From positions 3,981,501 to 4,045,500 of the forward strand of contig NZ_FNKU01000001.1 of assembly GCF_900100365.1 (NCBI RefSeq): a stretch of 64,000 nt of DNA, given 5' to 3'. Origin of the DNA: Pseudomonas cannabina. Its GTDB lineage: Bacteria > Pseudomonadota > Gammaproteobacteria > Pseudomonadales > Pseudomonadaceae. The notes beneath the pieces were generated by a model. The model searched no databases, was not told the origin of the DNA, and saw only the letters and a program-made list of their open reading frames with translations. Position numbers and translations under genes: made by a program. This document shows positions 9,628 to 17,582 of this stretch, in pieces (positions within the stretch are counted from its first letter, which is position 1; every line of letters begins with the position of its first letter).

Positions 9628-10630
9628 GAAGCATCTCCTGGTAGGGCTGGGTGCTTTCGCCGGGCCGGATGTGGCACGGCAGACAATGAGAAACCGGTGG
9701 CGCCCCGGCAATCCGTGCCAGCAGTTGATCGATGACGATGTGCGCCAGCTCGGCGATGGGCTGAACCACACTGCACAGCGTCGGGTGCATCTGGGTGCCG
9801 AGCGCGATGCCGTCGAAGCCGATAACCGACAGACGCTCCGGAACACCCCAGCCGTTGCGGCGCAGTTCGGCAATCAGGCTGATGGCCAGCAAATCGTTTG
9901 AGCAGACCAGCGCGCTGGGCGCGTCCGGGCCGCGCAACAAGGGTTCGAGCGCAGCGAAATCGGCGTCGGTATGAGCCGGCATTTCAATCACCGGCCGGGC
10001 TTCGAGGCCGCGTTCGACCATGGCGTCGCAATAACCGTCATAGCGCAGCCGGGCGCGGTCAGACTGCATGGCCGGGCCGGCGACCATGGCAACGCGCTGA
10101 TGCCCGGCATCGATCAGGTAGCGCGTCGCCAGCGCCATGCCTGCGCGGTTATCCACAGACACCGCGCTGTAATCCTCATTGTCGGTCTGGTGATAGGCCA
10201 GTACGAACGGCGTGTCTTCACTGACCAGGCTCTCCAGCACACGGTTGTGCTCAGCGTCGGTCACAGTCAGCACCAGCCCGTCGACCCGCTGGCGCAGCAA
10301 TTCTTCAACCACAGCGCTCTCGCGTTCAGCCGTGTAGTCAGTGGTCGCCAACAGCAGGTTATAGCCCCGTGCCCGCGCGGCCCGCTCCATGGCCTGAAAC
10401 TGTTCGGCAAACACCGGGTTGAGCAGGTTGGGCACCACCACGCCAATCAGGTTGGTGGTTTGCAGACGCAACTGTCGGCCCAGACGGTTGGGACGAAAAC
10501 CCAGTGCCCGGGCGGCGGCAAACACCCGGTCGCGGGTTTCGGCGCGCACCACATCCGGGCTGGCGAAGGCGCGTGCGGCGGTGGCCCGGGAAACCCCGGC
10601 CAGGCTTGCAACCTCTTTCAAATCAGTCAT
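9611..10630 (-). CDS. LacI-family transcriptional regulator
   Basis: A 339-residue LacI/GalR repressor. The N-terminal helix-turn-helix is typical (LKEVASLAGVSRATAARAFA), with a hinge near residue 50 (ALGFRPNRLGRQLR) and a periplasmic-binding-protein-like sensor domain (LIGVVVPNLLNPVFAEQ onward; SVIGFDGIALG near 275). ATG 10630 is used because the DNA-binding domain starts directly after it. It is the first gene of the operon regulator-SBP-permease-permease-ATPase-phosphodiesterase, so it probably represses its own transcription until an inducer related to the transported solute appears. The unusual 'raraFASPDV' helix 2 may indicate a non-standard operator. Confidence 0.92.
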   Translation of the reverse strand: MTDLKEVASLAGVSRATAARAFASPDVVRAETRDRVFAAARALGFRPNRLGRQLRLQTTNLIGVVVPNLLNPVFAEQFQAMERAARARGYNLLLATTDYTAERESAVVEELLRQRVDGLVLTVTDAEHNRVLESLVSEDTPFVLAYHQTDNEDYSAVSVDNRAGMALATRYLIDAGHQRVAMVAGPAMQSDRARLRYDGYCDAMVERGLEARPVIEMPAHTDADFAALEPLLRGPDAPSALVCSNDLLAISLIAELRRNGWGVPERLSVIGFDGIALGTQMHPTLCSVVQPIAELAHIVIDQLLARIAGAPPVSHCLPCHIRPGESTQPYQEMLHAQPQ

Positions 10631-10694
10631 GGCAGCTCGCCTTGAGATCGATCTCATTGGCGGCAACTGTAAGCGTCCAACATGGCTGAATGGC

Positions 10695-10713
10695 GAACGG
10701 CTGATGACCGTTC
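10695..10713. promoter_or_regulatory. Inverted repeat, candidate LacI operator
   Basis: gaacgg-ctgatga-ccgttc is a perfect 6-bp inverted repeat with a 7-bp spacer, 65 bp upstream of the LacI-family gene and in the divergent region shared with srkA. The position suits an autoregulatory operator. The long spacer is unusual for LacI proteins, so the call is tentative. Confidence 0.35.
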
Positions 10714-10824
10714 AATGACAATCCGACCCTTGAGCACTTTAATCGGATGGGTTTGGCGAACCGGGACCGGTCTGCGTTACCATCAGCGGTCCGACGCGGC
10801 AACCTGCTGCGCGCAGGAGTAGTC

Positions 10825-11799
10825 ATGGCTCACCCGTTTGCAACACTCACTCCCGATCTGGTGCTGGATGCCGTCGAAAGCATCGGTTTTCTCAGCGATG
10901 CACGCATCCTGGCGCTCAACAGTTACGAAAACCGCGTGTATCAGGTCGGTATCGAAGACGGTCAGCCGCTGATCGCCAAGTTCTACCGGCCGCAACGCTG
11001 GACCAACGAAGCCATTCTCGAAGAACACAGCTTCACCTTCGAACTGGTTGATGCCGAAGTGCCCGTCGTCGCGCCCATGGTGCATAACGGCGAAACCCTG
11101 TTCGAGCACGCCGGCTTTCGCTTCACGCTGTTCCCGCGCCGTGGCGGACGCGCGCCAGAGCCGGGCAATCTGGATCAGCTGTATCGCCTCGGTCAGTTGC
11201 TGGGCCGTATTCATGCGGTCGGCTCGACCAAGCCGTTTGCGCATCGCGAAGCACTGGGCGTGAAGAATTTCGGTAATGACTCGGTCAATTACCTGCTGGA
11301 AAACAACTGCATCCCGCGCGGCCTGCTGCCGGCCTACGAGTCAGTGGCCCGCGACCTGCTCAAGCGCGTCGAAGACGTCTACGGCGCAACGCCGCACAGC
11401 AACATCCGCATGCATGGCGACTGCCACCCCGGCAACATGATGTGCCGCGACGAAATGTTCCACATCGTCGACCTGGACGATTGCCGCCTGGGCCCTGCGG
11501 TGCAGGACATCTGGATGATGCTGGCCGGCGACCGCCAGGAACGCCTCGGCCAGCTCTCCGAATTGATGGACGGCTACAACGAATTCCACGATTTCGCCCC
11601 ACGCGAACTGGCCCTTATCGAACCGCTGCGCGCGCTGCGCCTGATGCATTACAGCGCTTGGCTGGCACGTCGCTGGGATGACCCGGCGTTCCCCCACAGC
11701 TTCCCGTGGTTCGGCACCGAACGTTACTGGGGCGACCACATCCTGGCGCTGCGCGAGCAGATGTCGGCGCTGAATGAAGAACCGCTGAAACTGTTTTGA
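10825..11799 (+). CDS. srkA: Stress response kinase A (SrkA/YihE)
   Basis: A 324-residue cytosolic Ser/Thr kinase of the APH/choline-kinase fold. Visible motifs are the phosphate-transfer loop MHGDCHPGNMM (near residue 198), the metal-binding aspartates in IVDLDDCRLGP (near 215), and the ATP-site segment NSYENRVYQVGIEDG near residue 35. In E. coli YihE protects against stress-induced programmed death. ATG 10825 was chosen over upstream in-frame codons because homologues begin MAHPF-TLTPD and AGGAG precedes it by 6 bases. It stands alone and is divergent from the LacI operon. Confidence 0.93.
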   Translation: MAHPFATLTPDLVLDAVESIGFLSDARILALNSYENRVYQVGIEDGQPLIAKFYRPQRWTNEAILEEHSFTFELVDAEVPVVAPMVHNGETLFEHAGFRFTLFPRRGGRAPEPGNLDQLYRLGQLLGRIHAVGSTKPFAHREALGVKNFGNDSVNYLLENNCIPRGLLPAYESVARDLLKRVEDVYGATPHSNIRMHGDCHPGNMMCRDEMFHIVDLDDCRLGPAVQDIWMMLAGDRQERLGQLSELMDGYNEFHDFAPRELALIEPLRALRLMHYSAWLARRWDDPAFPHSFPWFGTERYWGDHILALREQMSALNEEPLKLF

Positions 11800-11816
11800 T
11801 CTGTGGGGCGTGAGGC

Positions 11817-11885
11817 ACGATAACCCCGACTATCGTGCGACGCTCCGCGTCGGCATGCGGTTCTGGACGCTCTGCGTCCGATCTT
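11817..11885. repeat. Dispersed GC-stem repeat, single partial unit
   Basis: This is a single copy of the first half of the unit that is tandemly repeated at 31800 and 43411: 'actatcgtgcgacgctccgcg', then 'ggacgctctgcgtcc', ending in tcttga. It lies just after srkA. The rest of the gap to rarD (11886-12025) shows no gene. Confidence 0.7.
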
Positions 11886-12025
11886 GAGCAAGCGGCGCCG
11901 CACAAATGTCGTGGATCCGCCGAACCTGTGTATAACATCGAGCGCTGCAGCGTCAGTACAACCAAAACCACCAACCGCACCACCCCACAATAAAACCGGA
12001 ATTTTCTGCATTCAAGGGACGCTCC

Positions 12026-12913
12026 ATGCAAGCCGCCAATCCGCGCCGAGGTTACATATTAGGCCTGAGTGCCTACACCATCTGGGGCCTGTTCCCCATC
12101 TACTTCAAAGTCATCGCCGCCGTTCCGGCCATCGAGATCATTATCCACCGCGCGCTCTGGTCGGCACTCTTCGGCTCGATCGTGCTGATGTTCTGGAAAC
12201 ACCCCGGCTGGTGGCGCGACCTGCGCAACAACCCAAAAAGGCTGGCCGTGCTGGCGCTGAGCGGCACGCTGATTGCCGCTAACTGGATCGTCTACGTCTG
12301 GGCGGTGAACAACGGGCGGATGCTTGAGGCCAGCCTCGGCTATTACATCAACCCGCTGGTCAATGTGCTGCTCGCCATGGTGCTGCTGGGCGAGCGCCTC
12401 AGGCGCCTGCAAATGCTGGCCGCGCTCCTCGCCGCCATCGGTGTCGCACAGCAGGTCTGGCATGTCGGCAGCCTGCCGTGGGTATCGCTGGCGCTGCCAT
12501 TGACCTTCGCGTTCTACGGGCTGATCCGCAAGAAGGCGCCGGTCGCCGCCCTGCCCGGCCTGGTCGTCGAAACCTGGATGCTGGTGCCACTGGCGCTGAT
12601 CTGGCTCGCGCTCAACCCGATGGCCGTGAGCGCGCAACCCGAATTCTGGACCACCACGCAAGCCCTCTGGCTCGCCGCCGCCGGCCCGGTCACGCTGATC
12701 CCGCTAGTGTGCTTCAATGCCGCCGCCCGCCACTTGCCGTTCACCACGCTAGGCTTTCTGCAATACATCGCACCCACCTTGGTCCTGTTGCTGGCCGTGC
12801 TGTTGTATGGCGAATACCTGACCACCAGCACCATCATCACCTTTGCCTTCATCTGGGCGGGGCTGGCGATCTACAGTGTGGATATCTGGCTGAAATCCCG
12901 CGGCCGCCACTGA
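12026..12913 (+). CDS. rarD: EamA-family transporter RarD
   Basis: A 295-residue inner-membrane protein of the drug/metabolite (EamA) superfamily with about ten hydrophobic segments. It opens with the RarD signature GYILGLSAYTIWGLFPIYFK and contains ANWIVYVWAVNNGRMLEASLG typical of RarD near residue 90. RarD was first named in E. coli for chloramphenicol sensitivity; its substrate is not known. It is a single gene. An inverted repeat (gcaggcc...ggcctgc at about 12937-12959) after the stop may end transcription. The island at 13137 begins about 220 bp further on. Confidence 0.93.
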   Translation: MQAANPRRGYILGLSAYTIWGLFPIYFKVIAAVPAIEIIIHRALWSALFGSIVLMFWKHPGWWRDLRNNPKRLAVLALSGTLIAANWIVYVWAVNNGRMLEASLGYYINPLVNVLLAMVLLGERLRRLQMLAALLAAIGVAQQVWHVGSLPWVSLALPLTFAFYGLIRKKAPVAALPGLVVETWMLVPLALIWLALNPMAVSAQPEFWTTTQALWLAAAGPVTLIPLVCFNAAARHLPFTTLGFLQYIAPTLVLLLAVLLYGEYLTTSTIITFAFIWAGLAIYSVDIWLKSRGRH

Positions 12914-12976
12914 TCAAAAAACAAACAACTCTACGCAGGCCACGCAGAACGAGGCCTGCGCAGGGTTCTCCAACGG

Positions 12977-13097
12977 TTATCCACAGGCAGACTCACCTTA
13001 TCTGTGCACAAGCCTTTGAAACTGTTGAATTTTTGATCAATCTTCGTAAAGCCACGGTGCGCATGGCGCGCAACGCTATTCCCCCAGGTTATCCACA
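12977..13097 (+). promoter_or_regulatory. Two perfect DnaA-box sequences downstream of rarD
   Basis: TTATCCACA occurs at 12977-12985 and 13089-13097 in the same orientation, each within the longer repeat ggttatccacaggcag. This nonamer matches the high-affinity DnaA box. No replication gene is near, so a titration or accessory site is as likely as chance duplication. No coding sequence is seen in 12914-13136. Confidence 0.45.
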
Positions 13098-13136
13098 GGC
13101 AGGTGCACGGTTAACTTGGATAACCTGACAAAAGCA

Positions 13137-13185
13137 CTCACTCCTCACTCCGCAACACCAACTCCACCATCAAATCATCAGCCAG
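13137..13185. repeat. Left direct repeat of island (attL-like copy of gcvR 3' end)
   Basis: 49 bp identical to 18293-18341, the last 16 or so codons of the gcvR-like gene. The copy here is detached from any gcvR body. Together the two copies bound 5.2 kb of mobile and bacteriocin-related DNA, the arrangement left by site-specific integration into the 3' end of a gene. Confidence 0.85.
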
Positions 13186-13310
13186 AGTCGCGTGCAGGCA
13201 GAGCGGATCAAAAAGAATTGCTCTATCAGGCACCGCCCCCTGTCCCCCGAAAGAAGTTCTACGCTGGTATATTCAGCCTCTTGAAAAGCCCGTCAACCAG
13301 TGATTCTTAA
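13186..13310 (+). pseudogene. Possible bacteriocin gene remnant
   Basis: An open frame runs through the left repeat into island sequence and reads ...ADQKELLYQAPPPVP, then RKKFYAGIFSLLKS, to a stop at 13308-13310. The proline-rich stretch followed by F-AG-F is reminiscent of the N-terminal region of S-type pyocin proteins, and immunity genes lie at the other end of the island. No start codon or ribosome site is convincing and most of any such gene is missing. This is a weak resemblance, recorded because it would explain the orphan immunity genes. Confidence 0.25.
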
Positions 13311-13324
13311 CCGGTTATATCTAG

Positions 13325-13424
13325 GGAAGGTCTGAAAAAGCCTTTTCTTCAAAAGTCGAAGCCAGTAAATACAGGCGCTCCAGCCCGGTTCCTCTCCAAA
13401 AAAATGGGCTTTTTCAGAGGATAC
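13325..13424 (+). mobile_element. MITE-A copy 1 (100 bp)
   Basis: A 100-bp non-coding element, identical in length to the copies at 14610 and 16433. Its ends are ggaaggtctgaaaaagcc and, inverted, gtatcctctgaaaaagcc. It is flanked by CTAG on both sides (13321-13324 and 13425-13428), consistent with a 4-bp YTAR target duplication. Confidence 0.85.
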
Positions 13425-13427
13425 CTA

Positions 13428-14605
13428 GAGGGTGTAGACAAAATAAATTAAACTTTCACTCCCTTGTCTGAATAGCCCTCAAGCCATGCCTAAAACCGGA
13501 CGTCCTCGCTCGATTGCCGCCGAGCACTATCCCGTGCTGGTGAAACTCGCTCATGCACAGCCCTATTCCAGCTAGGCCGAATTGGCGCTCGTATTCTTCG
13601 CCGAAACCGGTATCACTGCGCATCCCGACACCTTTGCAAAAGCGTTGAAAATGGCAGGGATTACGCGTGTAAAGCAGCGGGCCAAGGGAAGTTTTCAGTC
13701 ACCTGAACCTAATAAAGCCTATGGCTACAATGAAACCCACCGCCGCCAACTGCCGGAGCAGCTATATCCGAGTTGCTTGACAGATACCGAGTGGGCACTG
13801 GTCGCCGACCTGTTTGAAAGCCAGGGCGGACGAGGAGTGCCACCGCTTCACTCTCGGCGCACGTTGCTGGAAGCCTGTTGCTATGTCGTACGCACGGGGT
13901 GCTCATGGCGAATGCTACCCCGCGATTTTCCTCATTGGGACAATGTCTACAAAACGTTCCGCCGGTGGAGCGCTCAAGGCAAGTTCGAGCAAATGCATGA
14001 TCGCTTGCGAGCTCAATGGCGTGAGCGGGAAGAACGCGCTGACAGCCCGTCAGCAGCGATCCTGGATTCACAGTCGACCCGCAGTTCTCCTCAAGGCGGT
14101 GACAGCGGCTACGACGCAGGCAAAAAAGTGAAGGGGCGTAAACGAAGTCTGATTGTCGATACATTGGGCCTGCTGCTGGCTGTCAGTATCAGTGCTGCAA
14201 GCGTGCAGGATCGTGACGCGGCGGATGATGCGGTGGCGTACTCGAAGGAAAAATATCCGTCACTGAGCACGCTTTTTGTTGATAGTGCGTACGCAGGAAA
14301 ATGGGCACAGCGCACCCATCAACTGCACGCTATCGATGTTCAAGTGATCCGTGGCCCGAATAACAGAAGAACAGGGCAATGGCACTCTGAACAAGGCGAT
14401 CTATTTTCCGTGGAGCCTGTTCAGACTGGATTTGTGGTCATGCCCAAGCGATGGGTAGTGGAGCGAACTCATGCCTGGAATGAGAGAGCTCGGCGACTGA
14501 TCATGCATCATGATCGCCTTTTTGCGGTAAGCGAGGCATGGGTTTGGTTGGCTGAGGCTCGAATACTCGCGCGCCGACTCACTACATGATTTTGTCTACA
14601 CCCTC
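13428..14605 (+). mobile_element. IS5-superfamily insertion sequence, copy 1 (IS-A1)
   Basis: A 1178-bp element with 17-bp terminal inverted repeats gagggtgtagacaaaat. It carries one transposase frame, and a second copy lies inverted at 16184-17465. The flanks are CTA on the left and TTA on the right, which do not match, unlike copy 2. The two ends may come from different insertion events. It is sandwiched between inverted copies of MITE-A. Confidence 0.88.
13486..14589 (+). pseudogene. IS5-superfamily transposase with in-frame TAG at codon 30
   Basis: The frame begins at ATG 13486 (MPKTGRPRS) and meets TAG at 13573-13575 (after QPYSS), where the second copy has CAG (Gln). It then continues without further break for about 337 codons. 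DDE-type transposase features are present: ILDSQSTRSS, then VKGRKRSLIVDTLGLLL, FVDSAYAGKW, and the terminal VERTHAWNERARRL. A restart downstream (ATG 13651 or later) would lose the N-terminal DNA-binding part. The comparison with copy 2 shows directly that the stop is a C-to-T change. Confidence 0.88.
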
Positions 14606-14609
14606 TTAG

Positions 14610-14709
14610 GTATCCTCTGAAAAAGCCCATTTTTTTGGAGAGGAACCGGGCTGGAGCGCCTGTATTTACTGGCTTCGACTTTTGAAGAAAAGGCTTTTTC
14701 AGACCTTCC
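14610..14709 (-). mobile_element. MITE-A copy 2, inverted
   Basis: The reverse complement of copy 1, flanked by TTAG at 14606-14609 and 14710-14713. Its right-hand duplication coincides with the 'ttaggcatgg' that starts an old IS end, so it inserted at the start-codon region of that IS. Confidence 0.85.
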
Positions 14710-14713
14710 TTAG

Positions 14714-14774
14714 GCATGGTGCAATGCTGTGTAGGCAAAGGACAAACAGCTTACTTTATTTTGTCTACACCCTC
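14714..14774 (-). mobile_element. Remnant end of a second, diverged IS-A relative
   Basis: About 61 bp ending ttattttgtctacaccctc, the same terminal inverted repeat as IS-A. The inner part matches IS-A only loosely, although gcatgg at the start codon is shared. The rest of this IS is missing beyond MITE-A copy 2. Confidence 0.7.
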
Positions 14775-14778
14775 CTAG

Positions 14779-14877
14779 GGAGACGCTGATTTATTCTAAA
14801 ACCCAGCTGTTGCCCCCAGATAAATCAAGGCCTCCAGAGCGTTGCAGGGACGAAAAATCGAATAAATCAGCGCCTCC
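14779..14877 (+). mobile_element. MITE-B copy 1 (99 bp)
   Basis: A 99-bp non-coding element with ends ggagacgctgatttatt and, inverted, ggaggcgctgatttatt. It is flanked by CTAG at 14775-14778 and 14878-14881. A copy identical as far as I can see lies at 17469-17567. The terminal ggag(a/g)cgctg is shared with the IS at 14882, the likely source of the transposase that moves it. Confidence 0.85.
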
Positions 14878-14881
14878 CTAG

Positions 14882-16090
14882 GGAGGCGCTGCAAAAATAG
14901 CCAACTGTCCCCACCCTTGGCACACTAAGTTCCTTCAACAGCCTCCCTCTCCGTGAGCGTTACGCGCGTGCAGAAGACCTTCTCCGAACTCGAATATACC
15001 GGCAAGAAAAAGCAGACTCGCCGAGATCGCTTCCTGGCTGACCTTGAACAGTTGGTGCCCTGGGCCCTGCTGGAGGCGCAAGTGGCGCCGTTTTATAGCA
15101 ACACCGCAGGCAAGCGCGGACGCCCTGCGATAGGGGTGTCGCGCATGTTGCGCATGTACGTCGTGCAGCAGTGTTTCGGTTTCTCCGATGAAGGTTGCGA
15201 AGATGCCGTCTACGACAGCCAGGCCATCCGCGGTTTTATGAGTATCGACCTGGGTCGCGAGTCTGCACCGGATGCCACCACCTTGCTGCGTTTTCGCCGC
15301 TTGCTGGAAGTCCATCAGCTAACCCGGCTGCTGTTTGAAACGATTAACCAGCATCTGGCCAGCCGGGGGCTGCTGCTCAAGGAAGGCACTATCGTCGACG
15401 CTACTCTGATCGCCGCGCCGCCCTCGGTCAAGAACCGAGAAGGCAAGCGTGATCCTGAGATGCATCAGGCCAGGAAAGGCAATCAATGGCACTTTGGGAT
15501 GAAGGCCCACATTGGTGTAGACGCCACGTCGGGGCTGGTGCACAGCGTAGTAGGGACGGCCGCTAACGTGGCGGATGTCACCCAGGTTGGCCAGTTGCTT
15601 CACGGTGACGAAACCTATGTTTCGGGTGACGCTGGATACACCGGTGCGGCCAAGCGACCGGAGCATGCTGAACGGGACGTTATCTGGTCGATTGCAGAAC
15701 GGCCAAGCAGTTACAAGCAGCACGGCGAAGGCAGCGTGCTGTATCGGGTCAAGCGCAAAATTGAATATGCCAAGGCGCAACTGCGTGCCAAGGTCGAGCA
15801 CCCCTTCCAGGTAATCAAGGTGCGCTTCAATCATCGCAAGGTTCGCTACCGTGGGCTGGAAAAGAATACAGCGCAGTTGTTCAGTTTGTTTGGGTTGGCC
15901 AATCTGATGCTGGCCAAGCGGTATTTACAACAGACGGCAGGATAAATCCATCTGAAAGGCGGGACTGGCCCGCCTTTCAGCAAAATGAGGGCAGAAATCT
16001 GCTCGAGAAACGTAAAATAAGGCCGGCAGGTTGAAAAAAACCGGCTTGGAAATGGGGACGGTGCGAACGGGTTAATTGTTCAGCGTCTCC
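14882..16090 (+). mobile_element. IS5-family insertion sequence, intact
   Basis: A 1209-bp element. The left end is ggaggcgctgcaaaaa and the inverted right end is ggagacgctgaacaat. It is flanked by CTAG at 14878-14881 and 16091-16094, a clean 4-bp target duplication. It carries an uninterrupted transposase gene and looks potentially active. It sits directly against MITE-B copy 1, sharing the CTAG. Confidence 0.9.
14953..15945 (+). CDS. IS5-family transposase
   Basis: A 330-residue DDE transposase of the IS5 group. It has an N-terminal DUF772-like region (RRDRFLADLEQLVPWALLEA), the first catalytic Asp in IVDATLIAAPPS (near residue 144), HFGMKAHIGVDATSGLVHSV near 175, the second Asp in YVSGDAGYTG (near 224) and the glutamate region KVEHPFQVIKVRFNHRKVRYRG near 280. 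The start is GTG 14953 (VSVTRVQKTF), which follows cagcctccctc. The reading frame is intact, in contrast to both IS-A transposases, and the gene is contained in a complete element with inverted repeats and target duplication. Confidence 0.92.
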   Translation: MSVTRVQKTFSELEYTGKKKQTRRDRFLADLEQLVPWALLEAQVAPFYSNTAGKRGRPAIGVSRMLRMYVVQQCFGFSDEGCEDAVYDSQAIRGFMSIDLGRESAPDATTLLRFRRLLEVHQLTRLLFETINQHLASRGLLLKEGTIVDATLIAAPPSVKNREGKRDPEMHQARKGNQWHFGMKAHIGVDATSGLVHSVVGTAANVADVTQVGQLLHGDETYVSGDAGYTGAAKRPEHAERDVIWSIAERPSSYKQHGEGSVLYRVKRKIEYAKAQLRAKVEHPFQVIKVRFNHRKVRYRGLEKNTAQLFSLFGLANLMLAKRYLQQTAG

Positions 16091-16199
16091 CTAGCTAAGC
16101 ATCTAAAAAGTATTCAATCGACAGTCATACTGTTTTTATACCATAAGACCCGGCAAACTTTATTCCAATAATGCACGCCCTAAGAGGGTGTAGACAAAA

Positions 16200-17407
16200 T
16201 CATGTAGTGAGTCGGCGCGCGAGTATTCGAGCCTCGGCCAACCAAACCCATGCCTCGCTTACCGCAAAAAGGCGATCATGATGCATGATCAGTCGCCGAG
16301 CTCTCTCATTCCAGGCATGAGTTCGCTCCACTACCCATCGCTTGGGCATGACCACAAATCCAGTCTGAACAGGCTCCACGGAAAATAGATCGCCTTGTTC
16401 AGAGTGCCATTGCCCTGTTCTTCTGTTATTAGGTATCCTCTGAAAAAGCCCATTTTTTTGGAGAGGAACCGGGCTGGAGCGCCTGTATTTACTGGCTTCG
16501 ACTTTTGAAGAAAAGGCTTTTTCAGACCTTCCTTAGGGCCACGGATCACTTGAACATCGATAGCGTGCAGTTGATGGGGGCGCTGTGCCCATTTTCCTGC
16601 GTACGCACTATCAACAAAAAGCGTGCTCAGTGACGGATATTTTTCCTTCGAGTACGCCACCGCATCATCCGCCGCGTCACGATCCTGCACGCTTGCAGCA
16701 CTGATACTGACAGCCAGCAGCAGGCCCAATGTATCGACAATCAGACTTCGTTTACGCCCCTTCACTTTTTTGCCTGCGTCGTAGCCGCTGTCACCGCCTT
16801 GAGGAGAACTGCGGGTCGACTGTGAATCCAGGATCGCTGCTGACGGGCTGTCAGCGCGTTCTTCCCGCTCACGCCATTGAGCTCGCAAGCGATCATGCAT
16901 TTGCTCGAACTTGCCTTGAGCGCTCCACCGGCGGAACGTTTTGTAGACATTGTCCCAATGAGGAAAATCGCGGGGTAGCATTCGCCATGAGCACCCCGTG
17001 CGTACGACATAGCAACAGGCTTCCAGCAACGTGCGCCGAGAGTGAAGCGGTGGCACTCCTCGTCCGCCCTGGCTTTCAAACAGGTCGGCGACCAGTGCCC
17101 ACTCGGTATCTGTCAAGCAACTCGGATATAGCTGCTCCGGCAGTTGGCGGCGGTGGGTTTCATTGTAGCCATAGGCTTTATTAGGTTCAGGTGACTGAAA
17201 ACTTCCCTTGGCCCGCTGCTTTACACGCGTAATCCCTGCCATTTTCAACGCTTTTGCAAAGGTGTCGGGATGCGCAGTGATACCGGTTTCGGCGAAGAAT
17301 ACGAGCGCCAATTCGGCCTGGCTGGAATAGGGCTGTGCATGAGCGAGTTTCACCAGCACGGGATAGTGCTCGGCGGCAATCGAGCGAGGACGTCCGGTTT
17401 TAGGCAT
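16200..17407 (-). pseudogene. IS5-superfamily transposase disrupted by MITE-A
   Basis: The frame starts at ATG 17407 and matches copy 1 (with CAG where copy 1 has TAG) through the second catalytic region FVDSAYAGKW. MITE-A then enters after VQVIRGP. The element adds 104 bp, which is not a multiple of three. The open frame runs across the MITE and ends at 16331 with unrelated residues, losing the last Asp/Glu region (VERTHAWNERARRL), which survives out of frame down to 16200. Neither IS-A copy in this window therefore has an intact transposase gene. Confidence 0.9.
16433..16532 (-). mobile_element. MITE-A copy 3, inside IS-A copy 2
   Basis: A 100-bp element flanked by TTAG (16429-16432 and 16533-16536). 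The uninterrupted sequence is known from IS-A copy 1, where the site reads ttcg on the same strand. The comparison gives the element boundaries directly. It is strong evidence of mobility, since an empty site and a filled site are both present in the window. Confidence 0.9.
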
Positions 17408-17468
17408 GGCTTGAGGGCTATTCAGACAAGGGAGTGAAAGTTTAATTTATTTTGTCTACACCCTCTAA

Positions 17469-17567
17469 GGAGACGCTGATTTATTCTAAAACCCAGCTGT
17501 TGCCCCCAGATAAATCAAGGCCTCCAGAGCGTTGCAGGGACGAAAAATCGAATAAATCAGCGCCTCC
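17469..17567 (+). mobile_element. MITE-B copy 2
   Basis: 99 bp, seen as identical to the copy at 14779. It is flanked by TAA on both sides (17466-17468, shared with the IS-A duplication, and 17569-17571). As with copy 1, it lies directly next to an IS-A end. Confidence 0.85.
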
Positions 17568-17582
17568 ATAAGGAATTTAATA

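Larger units (their letters stand above)
16184..17465 (-). mobile_element. IS-A copy 2, carrying MITE-A copy 3
   Basis: The element is inverted relative to copy 1, with perfect 17-bp terminal repeats and TAA on both sides (16181-16183 and 17466-17468). It is 1282 bp long, exactly 1178 plus the 104 bp of MITE-A copy 3 and its 4-bp duplication. Outside that insertion it is nearly identical to copy 1. The 90 bp between the IS5 element and this one (16095-16180) are AT-rich with no gene. Confidence 0.9.

Noticed and set aside
16331..17407. 358-codon transposase as an intact gene
   Set aside because: The last part of the frame is translated MITE sequence and antisense; comparison with copy 1 shows the true C-terminus is out of frame.
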